DNA from: Candidatus Segatella intestinihominis
GTDB lineage: Bacteria > Bacteroidota > Bacteroidia > Bacteroidales > Bacteroidaceae
DNA length: 10,499 bases
Assembly (NCBI GenBank): GCA_900548535.1
Contig: URLG01000085.1
Location: forward strand, 1 to 10,499
Reading direction: 5' to 3'
This document shows, one piece after another, positions 5,608-10,499 of this stretch. Made by a program: the position numbers and the translations under genes. The notes beneath the pieces were generated by a model that had not been told where the DNA came from, searched no databases, and saw only the letters and a program-made list of their open reading frames with translations. The stretch's first letter is position 1. Each line of letters opens with the position of its first letter.

Positions 5608-6366
5608 ATGAAGAAAATAGTACAGACAACAGGGCGCACCCAGCTAGGTGAGTTTGCCCCGGAGTTCGCCCACCTCAACGACGACATTCTCTTCGGAGAA
5701 GTATGGAGCCGCAATGACCTGCTTTCATTGCGCGACCGCAGTTTGGTAACAATTACTTCGCTCATCAGCCAAGGAATCACCGACAGTTCGCTGAAATATC
5801 ACTTGCAGTCGGCAAAGAATAACGGAATTACCCGCACGGAAGCGGCAGAGATCATCACCCACATCGCCTTCTACGCAGGTTGGCCAAAGGCCTGGGCAGC
5901 ATTCAATCTGGCAAAGGAAGTATGGAACGAAGATGTGAAAGGAGAAGACGCCAAGGCAGCTTTCCAGCGCGAGATGATATTCCCTATTGGCGAACCCAAC
6001 ACAGCTTACGCCAAATACTTCAAAGGCAACAGTTATCTGGCACAAATATCCGACAGTCAGATACCTTTCTTCAACGTAACCTTTGAGCCTGGTTGCCGTA
6101 ACAACTGGCACACGCACCACGCCACAAAGGGCGGCGGACAAATGCTGGTAGGTGTAGCCGGACGTGGCTGGTATCAGGAAGAAGGCAAGCCTGCACAGGA
6201 GATTCTCCCAGGCACAGTCATCCATATTCCAGCCAACGTGAAGCATTGGCACGGTGCAGCAAAAGACAGCTGGTTTGCCCACCTCGCCTTTGAAATACCT
6301 GGCGAGAACAGCTCCAACGAGTGGCTGGAGCCTGTGACCGATGAGGAATATGAAAAGTTAAAATAA
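5608..6366 (+). CDS. Carboxymuconolactone decarboxylase-like/cupin fusion, 252 aa
   Basis: Two domains. Residues about 15-110 are a carboxymuconolactone decarboxylase (AhpD-like) helical domain: DRSLVTITSLISQG, then E-A-A-E-I-I-T-H-I-A-F-Y-A-G-W-P. The CxxC pair of peroxidase-type AhpD members is absent, so this is not a thiol peroxidase. Residues about 150-230 are a cupin barrel with W-H168-T-H170-H and a second motif P-G-T-V-I-H-I-P-A-N-V-K-H213-W-H; the usual glutamate after HxH is replaced by glutamine (Q178). This fusion is common in Bacteroidetes and Proteobacteria next to AraC or LysR regulators and aldo/keto reductases. A role in detoxifying or converting small organic acids is assumed, but the substrate is unknown. 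It follows AraC gene 1 by 101 nt and precedes the AlkD-like gene by 11 nt. Confidence 0.9.
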   Translation: MKKIVQTTGRTQLGEFAPEFAHLNDDILFGEVWSRNDLLSLRDRSLVTITSLISQGITDSSLKYHLQSAKNNGITRTEAAEIITHIAFYAGWPKAWAAFNLAKEVWNEDVKGEDAKAAFQREMIFPIGEPNTAYAKYFKGNSYLAQISDSQIPFFNVTFEPGCRNNWHTHHATKGGGQMLVGVAGRGWYQEEGKPAQEILPGTVIHIPANVKHWHGAAKDSWFAHLAFEIPGENSSNEWLEPVTDEEYEKLK

Positions 6367-6377
6367 CAATAAGATTT

Positions 6378-7079
6378 ATGACTTCACTTCAAGAAAGACT
6401 GTTCGCCATGCAGGATAAGCAGTATGCTGCTTTCCAGGCCAAACTGACACCGGGAGTGCCTGTGGAGAGTTTCATAGGCATTCGTGTGCCTGTGCTTCGC
6501 AAGTTCGCAAAAGAATTTACAAAGGAGGCAGATTGCGAGATTTTCCTTCATCAGCTTCCTCACAAATACTACGATGAGAACATGCTTCACGGTCTCCTCA
6601 TTTCCGAGGTAAAGGACTACGAGGAATGCATTCGTCTTACAGAGAAATTCCTGCCATTCGTGGATAACTGGGCTGTTTGCGACATCATGTCTCCGAAGGT
6701 ATTTACCAAACACAAGAAGGAACTATTGGCGAAGATTATGACTTGGAGTAAATCATCACACGTTTATACTTGTCGATTTGGAATAGAGACACTTATGTCT
6801 CATTACCTGGATAAAGACTTCAAGTCAGAGTATCTTGAAATTCCTGCATCTGTAAAGAGCGAAGAGTATTACGTAAAAATGATGGTAGCCTGGTTCTTCG
6901 CTACCGCTCTTGCCAAGCAATGGGACCAGACGATTCCCTACATCGAGCAACGCCGCCTTGCTCCCTGGACGCACAACAAGACCATTCAGAAGGCCATCGA
7001 AAGCTACAGAATCACGCCCAAGCAAAAGGTATATCTGCGGACATTGAAGATAAAGTTGGCAAAGATTTCACAATTATAA
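6378..7079 (+). CDS. AlkD-like DNA alkylation repair protein, 233 aa
   Basis: A HEAT-like-repeat DNA glycosylase of the AlkC/AlkD superfamily, expected to remove N3- or N7-alkylated purines from DNA. All-helical throughout and of the usual length (about 230). The residues corresponding to the catalytic groove of Bacillus cereus AlkD (Trp109, Asp113, Arg148) can be placed at W98, D102 (in FVDNWAVCD) and R133 (in YTCRFGIE), with similar spacing. Other family signs are R-V-P-x-L-R-K near residue 36 and W-F-F-A-T-A-L-A-K near 173. The basic C-terminus (KQKVYLRTLKIKLAK) suits DNA backbone binding. The gene begins 11 nt after the CMD/cupin stop with no promoter between them, so they probably share a transcript. 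It faces the sirtuin pair tail to tail. Confidence 0.9.
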   Translation: MTSLQERLFAMQDKQYAAFQAKLTPGVPVESFIGIRVPVLRKFAKEFTKEADCEIFLHQLPHKYYDENMLHGLLISEVKDYEECIRLTEKFLPFVDNWAVCDIMSPKVFTKHKKELLAKIMTWSKSSHVYTCRFGIETLMSHYLDKDFKSEYLEIPASVKSEEYYVKMMVAWFFATALAKQWDQTIPYIEQRRLAPWTHNKTIQKAIESYRITPKQKVYLRTLKIKLAKISQL

Positions 7080-7095
7080 AGAAGATAAAGTTAAA

Positions 7096-7120
7096 CCCAA
7101 ATCGGTCATTAGAATTTGGG
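7096..7120. terminator. Possible bidirectional hairpin between convergent genes
   Basis: CCCAAAT (7096-7102) pairs with ATTTGGG (7114-7120) across an 11-nt loop, and the sirtuin stop codon (7109-7111) lies inside the loop. On the minus strand the stem is followed by TTTAACTTT, a weak U-rich tail; on the plus strand there is none. It is probably the terminator of the sirtuin pair, with modest stability. Confidence 0.35.
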
Positions 7121-7798
7121 GGTAATGCAATTCATTTCTTTGAGCGACTGGGCTATATCGCCAGCAATTCCCACGCTCTTTTCTGCTATCTCCTGTGGAA
7201 TATATAGCTCTTGAGGCATGTTGAGCGTGATATATTTAGCATTCGGCTCACGATAAGCCAGCTGTATGATAGGTAGCTTGATGAGTCGGTTGCGCGAACC
7301 AATACTCAACTCTAAGATAACGAGATTTTTGCCAGAATATTTTGTAAGAAAGTGATGAAAGAGTGTTTTTTTCTTGGGGTCTGACGCTGCAAAAAGGTCG
7401 GTCATGACACCTTCTATCTCGAAGATGCGTTTTTCATCAAACCCTGATTTCTCCAGATGCAAGTCGCCATTGCTGGTAAGGATGAAGTAATCCTTCTGGC
7501 CAATCACTTTCATGAGGTCATGCATTACCTGTGAAGGTTGGTAATCGTCTACCCAAAACTTCACCAATCGTCTGTGGAACTCTAAGCGTGCTTCAGCAGT
7601 AGGATACTGAAAGTAAAGACCTTCCACAACATTTCTGAAACCATATTGTTGCTGCATGTCGCCAAACTGTCTTCGAAACATCTCGTTGTTGGCAAAGATA
7701 TGATAGCCCTCGGCAATAGAGAGTCCGTTGCTGGCTCCTATGAGAATGGCATCTGCCTGGGCAATCCATTCTTGGGCTAGAGTGATATTTGCATTCAT
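7109..7798 (-). CDS. Sir2-like (class-M-like) protein without zinc-binding region, 229 aa
   Basis: An NAD-binding sirtuin relative. Residues 18-31 (ILIGASNGLSIAEG) are the nucleotide-binding start, matching GAGSGLSxAxG of the Bacteroidetes/Firmicutes group related to SirTM. T108-S-N110-G-D112 corresponds to T-T-N-V-D, with the conserved Asn and Asp kept. The position of the catalytic His (Gln in SirTM) is read as glutamate in FEIEGVM. The four-cysteine zinc-binding region that should follow is absent, as there is no CxxC anywhere, and the chain goes directly to the C-terminal Rossmann part (LVILELSIGSRN...YITLN). That makes it about 40-50 residues shorter than the group. Deacetylase activity seems unlikely; NAD binding, NADase or ADP-ribosyl transfer cannot be excluded. 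It starts 2 nt after the stop of the 99-aa sirtuin piece. No macrodomain or lipoylation gene, the usual partners of SirTM, is in the window. Confidence 0.82.
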   Translation of the reverse strand: MNANITLAQEWIAQADAILIGASNGLSIAEGYHIFANNEMFRRQFGDMQQQYGFRNVVEGLYFQYPTAEARLEFHRRLVKFWVDDYQPSQVMHDLMKVIGQKDYFILTSNGDLHLEKSGFDEKRIFEIEGVMTDLFAASDPKKKTLFHHFLTKYSGKNLVILELSIGSRNRLIKLPIIQLAYREPNAKYITLNMPQELYIPQEIAEKSVGIAGDIAQSLKEMNCITPKF

Positions 7799-7800
7799 AT

Positions 7801-8100
7801 TTAATATATTCTTCCTGGTTCGAAATTTGTACCTGATACGATATGATCTGCCGGTTTGCCCAACAGTTTCTTTAATGTCACAGCGATATCTTCCTTAATG
7901 GCAATACTCTTTTGGGCAATCTCCTTTGGAACATAAGCATCCTTTGGATTGATGACAGCATAAGTGGCATTGGGCCAGCGATATACCATGTTCATAAATG
8001 GCTCCTTGATAAACATTGGAGTCATCATACCCACACCAAGTTCGAGGAAAAGCACTTTCTTGTTCATGTTCTCCTTGAGGAAATCCAGATAGCGTTGCAT
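7801..8100 (-). CDS. Sirtuin C-terminal fragment, 99 aa, with its own promoter
   Basis: The whole protein corresponds to the last part of a Sir2/SirTM-like protein: KKVLFLELGVGMMTPMFIKE, then ATYAVINPKDAYVPKEIAQK and SIAIKEDIAVTLKKLL align with the C-terminal 80 residues of the neighbouring 229-aa gene (LVILELSIGSRN, YITLNMPQELYIPQEIAEK, VGIAGDIAQSLKEM) and keep the family glycines more faithfully. The NAD-binding N-terminus and zinc region are missing. About 18 extra residues follow at the C-terminus (VSGTNFEPGRIY). Nevertheless it has an intact ATG, a canonical promoter 39 nt upstream, and a stop 2 nt before the next gene. It may be the remnant of a 5' deletion that kept promoter and start, or half of a two-chain sirtuin. 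Confidence 0.72.
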   Translation of the reverse strand: MQRYLDFLKENMNKKVLFLELGVGMMTPMFIKEPFMNMVYRWPNATYAVINPKDAYVPKEIAQKSIAIKEDIAVTLKKLLGKPADHIVSGTNFEPGRIY

Positions 8101-8138
8101 TTCATTTCATTATATATTTACCTTCATTATTTCGACTG

Positions 8139-8169
8139 CAAAAGTATGAAAAAATACTGATGTATCAGA
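8139..8169 (-). promoter_or_regulatory. Promoter of the sirtuin pair, with a dyad over the -33 region
   Basis: On the minus strand TACTTTTG (complement of 8139-8146) is a -7 element, with TCTG (complement of 8166-8169, one mismatch to TTTG) exactly 19 nt upstream. The start would lie near 8132, about 30 nt before the ATG. CTGAT-GT-ATCAG (8157-8168) is a perfect 5-bp inverted repeat reaching into the -33 element and is a candidate operator. Confidence 0.6.
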
Positions 8170-8211
8170 TACCGGAAAACCGCCAAAAACTACCAAAATG
8201 ATAAATCATTC

Positions 8212-9105
8212 TCATTCATACACACCATTCTTATAGTCCTCTTGGAATTTTCTGCATGTCTTGCCCGTCTGCTGCTTGAAAAAACGCATCAGGTGGGGTG
8301 GTTCGGAGAAGTTGAATGCATAGGCTATCTCACTTATAGATTTGCCGGTGAACAGAAGTTCGTTTTTGATTTCTGCCAGCAGTCGCTGTTTCAGCAAATA
8401 GGTAGCCGACACTCCATACTGCGCCATCACGCTATGGTTCAGGGTGATGCGGCTAATCTTGAGCAGCGAGGCGTAGTCTTGCACACGTTGCAACTTCCAG
8501 ATGTGGGTTTCCATCAATTCCACAAACTGAAAGGCGTAATAATTCTTAGGAGCAGCCTGAGGCAATTGATGCTCACGGACATAATGGCGATTCATGATTG
8601 CCAGCAGATAGTAGAGTACGCTGACGATGATGTTGTAGCTGTCGGCTTGAGGCTGCCGAAGCTCTGCCCGTATTTTCTTGAGCAGCCGCTGATATTCTTC
8701 GCATTCATTTCCCGAACACATCAAATAGGGCGGTGTTTCGGTCTGCTGGCAGTATTGCAGACGATAGACAAAGAATTTGTCGGCAATGAAGGTTCGCATA
8801 AAATCTTCACGGAATATCAGAAATTCGTACTCGAGAGCCGCCTCATCAATGTGCCATTCCTGCTGCTGGTGTGGCTTCACAATGAGCACTATGCCGTCTT
8901 TCAGGTTTATCTTCCTGTAGTCTATCAGTACGTAGCCATTAGCTTTCTTGATGAAAAATATTTCGAAGAAGTCGGTCTTGAACACTTCATGCTCCGTAAG
9001 CACCCAAAGGCACTCGCTGCCATAAGCTGTGTTGATGTAGAAATCTACACCGCAATCCGTCTTGCTGAACGGCACTTCTACCAGACGCTGTCTTTGCTTT
9101 GCCAT
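8212..9105 (-). CDS. AraC-family transcriptional regulator 2, 297 aa
   Basis: A second AraC-type regulator. The N-terminal half is a cupin-like sensing domain (about 1-160, including NTAYGSECLWVLTEHEVFKT and GIVLIVKPHQQQEWH). A helical linker follows, and the C-terminal 100 residues are the double helix-turn-helix, with ISEIAYAFNFSEPPHLMRFF and KQQTGKTCRKFQEDYK as the closing signature. I start it at the ATG at 9105 (MAKQRQRLVEV). The frame stays open to 9390, but the promoter lies at 9127-9157 and that extension overlaps the divergent gene. It is divergent from the UlaG-like hydrolase, with a 141-bp shared promoter region, so that gene is its most likely target. No C-terminal truncation is seen. 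Confidence 0.92.
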   Translation of the reverse strand: MAKQRQRLVEVPFSKTDCGVDFYINTAYGSECLWVLTEHEVFKTDFFEIFFIKKANGYVLIDYRKINLKDGIVLIVKPHQQQEWHIDEAALEYEFLIFREDFMRTFIADKFFVYRLQYCQQTETPPYLMCSGNECEEYQRLLKKIRAELRQPQADSYNIIVSVLYYLLAIMNRHYVREHQLPQAAPKNYYAFQFVELMETHIWKLQRVQDYASLLKISRITLNHSVMAQYGVSATYLLKQRLLAEIKNELLFTGKSISEIAYAFNFSEPPHLMRFFKQQTGKTCRKFQEDYKNGVYE

Positions 9106-9126
9106 AATCTTTATCGTTTTTTTTTG

Positions 9127-9157
9127 CAAAGGTACATCTTTTAGATGATTTATCAAA
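9127..9157 (-). promoter_or_regulatory. Canonical Bacteroidetes promoter of AraC gene 2
   Basis: Read on the minus strand: TTTG (complement of 9154-9157), exactly 19 nt, then TACCTTTG (complement of 9127-9134). This is the clearest promoter in the window. The spacer holds a perfect palindrome, CATCT-ttt-AGATG (9135-9147), ideally placed for a repressor. Transcription would begin in or just after a run of nine A (complement of 9117-9125), and the ATG follows about 22 nt after the -7 element. Confidence 0.78.
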
Positions 9158-9207
9158 ATGGCACAACTTAAGAATGAAATGGTATAAACAAATTTAACAT
9201 CTATGGC

Positions 9208-9215
9208 TACCTTTG
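9208..9215 (+). promoter_or_regulatory. -7 element TACCTTTG of the UlaG-like gene
   Basis: TACCTTTGCA matches the -7 consensus and lies 31 nt before the ATG at 9247, giving a leader of about 25 nt. There is no TTTG 19 nt upstream (TAAA stands there), so it may need an activator; the divergent AraC protein is the natural candidate. CATCTA (9199-9204) before it echoes the CATCT half-site in the divergent promoter. Confidence 0.58.
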
Positions 9216-9246
9216 CACCATAGTTCGAAATAAAAACATTAAGATT

Positions 9247-10008
9247 ATGAAAATTCAACAGATCAGAAATGCCACCATCATTATCGAGTATGCGGGAAAG
9301 CGATTCATTGTTGACCCCATGCTCGGAGAGAAAGGGTCGTTTGCTCCTTTTCCGTTCTCTCACCATCAGGAGTTGCGCAACCCGCTCCACGACCTACCTA
9401 TGAAGGCAGAAGAAATTGTCAACAACATAGACTGCGTATTACTTACCCATCTGCACCTTGACCACATTGACAATACCGCCTACGAGCTACTGAACAAGAA
9501 GATTCACATCTTTGTGCAAGACGAGCAAGACAGGAAGACTGTAATGAGTCATGGCTTTACCAACGTGGAAATCATTGGCGAAGACTCACGTTTCGGCGAC
9601 ATCCGTCTGTCAAAGACAGAAAGCCATCACGGCCACTGGTGGATGCTCCCCGCAGCAGGTCACACCTGCGGCTATGTGCTACGTCATAAGGCAGAACCAG
9701 TATGCTATCTGGCTGGTGACACAATCTGGTATAGCGGCATACGCAGAAATATAGACCGCTGGCATCCGCAGGTTATTATTGTAAACGCAGGCGGAAACAA
9801 ATTCTATATAGGCGGACATGTCATCATGCACATTCCTGATGTTATGAAGGCAATGGACTATGCTCCTTGGGCAACCTTCGTGGCAACCCATCTCGAAGGT
9901 GTCAACCACAATCAAGTCACCCGTGCTGCTATGAGAGAAAAAGTGTTGAAGTACGGCAAGGCAGACCGCATTCATATTCCCGAAGATGGAGAGATTATAG
10001 AACTGTAG
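9247..10008 (+). CDS. UlaG-like metallo-beta-lactamase-fold hydrolase, 253 aa
   Basis: A cytoplasmic MBL-fold metal-dependent hydrolase similar in plan to UlaG (L-ascorbate-6-phosphate lactonase) and the YtkL/YcbA-type enzymes. It opens with the family's start (IRNATIIIEYAGKRFIVDPM), has the metal motif T-H68-L-H70-L-D72-H73, His residues near 127-130 (SHHGHWWM), the bridging Asp in Y-L-A-G-D158-T, and the last metal His in V-A-T-H215-L-E-G. The C-terminal IPEDGEIIEL is the usual ending. All ligands are present, so it should be active; the substrate is probably a lactone or phosphodiester but is unproven. It is divergent from AraC gene 2. Its last 37 nt overlap the antisense tail of a truncated AraC gene, which suggests that a deletion joined the two. 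Confidence 0.9.
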   Translation: MKIQQIRNATIIIEYAGKRFIVDPMLGEKGSFAPFPFSHHQELRNPLHDLPMKAEEIVNNIDCVLLTHLHLDHIDNTAYELLNKKIHIFVQDEQDRKTVMSHGFTNVEIIGEDSRFGDIRLSKTESHHGHWWMLPAAGHTCGYVLRHKAEPVCYLAGDTIWYSGIRRNIDRWHPQVIIVNAGGNKFYIGGHVIMHIPDVMKAMDYAPWATFVATHLEGVNHNQVTRAAMREKVLKYGKADRIHIPEDGEIIEL

Positions 10009-10499
10009 CTCCACGATGGGCAGATAGCCTTCATCATCTCTAAGAGCTCATCATACAAACCCTCATCATAGAATCGTATTCCATACTGGCTCTTTGAAAG
10101 AAGCTCTGAAATATGGGCGTAATCGGGTAAATTTAAAAGAGACGAAGGAAACAATTGAGGACAGAACTGGATGGCTTCGCCACTACTATAGAGCCTATCT
10201 TCAAGTTCTGTTTCAAGCCCTGGTTTAAGTTCTTCTTTCCCAGCATTCTCCCCACTCTTCATCCGGCTTTTACAAAGATGAAGATGCGGAACATAGCTTC
10301 CTATCAGCGCAACATCGCCTTCAGCATAAGGCGCAACGCTCTCGCCCACGAACTGCTTTCCGCTGCCGTGGGTGAAAATCATCAGTTCATACTCCGCATG
10401 CTTATGCAGGGGCAGAACGAACTCCGGATAAGTAATATGGCTGCACAAAGTTGTCATTTTGTGCGCAATCTTTCGTTCTAATATAGGCATAATCTCCAT
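9972..10499 (-). pseudogene. AraC-family regulator 3, N-terminal part only (no DNA-binding domain)
   Basis: The visible 175 residues are the cupin sensor of an AraC regulator typical of Bacteroidetes: LPLHKHAEYELMIF, then G-S-G-K-Q-F-V-G, A-E-G-D-V-A-L-I-G-S-Y-V-P-H-L, S-S-G-E-A-I-Q-F and QYGIRFYDEGLYDELLEMM. Just after this the similarity stops, and the frame runs on as ICPSWSYSSII to a TGA at 9972, reading antisense through the end of the UlaG-like gene. The helical linker and both helix-turn-helix motifs (over 100 residues) are missing; the junction is at about 10013-10028. The ATG at 10499 (MEIMPILERKI) is at the window edge, so an earlier start cannot be excluded. It is most likely a deletion pseudogene; at best it is a sensor-only protein. 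Confidence 0.8.

Noticed and set aside
5725..6282. 185-codon minus-strand open frame
   Set aside because: Antisense shadow of the CMD/cupin fusion; rich in Cys and Val with no recognisable motif.
8242..9144. 300-codon plus-strand open frame
   Set aside because: It lies entirely antisense to AraC regulator 2, whose product has clear helix-turn-helix motifs and a canonical promoter; the antisense translation shows no domain.
9106..9390. Upstream extension of AraC gene 2
   Set aside because: It would contain the promoter at 9127-9157 and overlap the start of the divergent UlaG-like gene; the 95 extra residues are unlike the family.

Overview
The window looks like chromosome of a gut Bacteroidetes bacterium, most probably Prevotella/Segatella or a close relative. 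The evidence is the repeated Bacteroidetes-type promoter element TAnnTTTG(C), once with a TTTG element exactly 19 nt upstream, the near absence of strong Shine-Dalgarno sequences, the protein flavour (AraC regulators, class-M-like sirtuins, UlaG-like MBL protein), and genes packed with 1-5 nt gaps. No rRNA, tRNA, CRISPR array, integrase or insertion sequence was seen. Names rest on motif reading by eye; no search was run.

Layout. (1) 3-110: the last codons of a plus-strand gene of unknown type. (2) 121-3374: a tight minus-strand cluster of six genes, read from right to left: a stand-alone protein resembling the palm region of bacterial replicative DNA polymerase (DnaE) without its catalytic aspartates; a 130-aa unknown; a broken RNase-J-like metallo-beta-lactamase gene; a PD-(D/E)XK nuclease-like protein; a calcineurin-like phosphoesterase whose coding sequence contains a 14-bp perfect hairpin; and a 114-aa unknown overlapping it by ATGA. 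This accessory cluster of nucleic-acid-processing folds is the best candidate for an undescribed system, although one member is broken here. (3) 3375-3936: mostly non-coding, with a plus-strand promoter and a possible 36-codon small ORF. (4) 3937-7079, plus strand: a GNAT acetyltransferase, an AraC regulator, a carboxymuconolactone decarboxylase/cupin fusion and an AlkD-like DNA-alkylation repair protein. (5) 7109-8100, minus strand: two adjacent sirtuin-like genes, one lacking the zinc-binding region and one reduced to the C-terminal part, under one promoter. (6) 8212-10008: an AraC regulator divergent from an UlaG-like MBL hydrolase, with both promoters in a shared 141-bp region. (7) 9972-10499: the N-terminal part of a third AraC regulator, cut off before its DNA-binding domain where it meets the MBL gene.

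How the parts may work together. AraC regulator 1 probably controls the CMD/cupin gene after it, where a tandem 20-bp repeat lies just before the start codon. AraC regulator 2 probably controls the divergent UlaG-like gene. A recurring theme is gene reduction: the RNase-J-like gene, both sirtuins, the third AraC gene and possibly the DnaE-like gene are all shorter than their families, mostly with start and stop retained.
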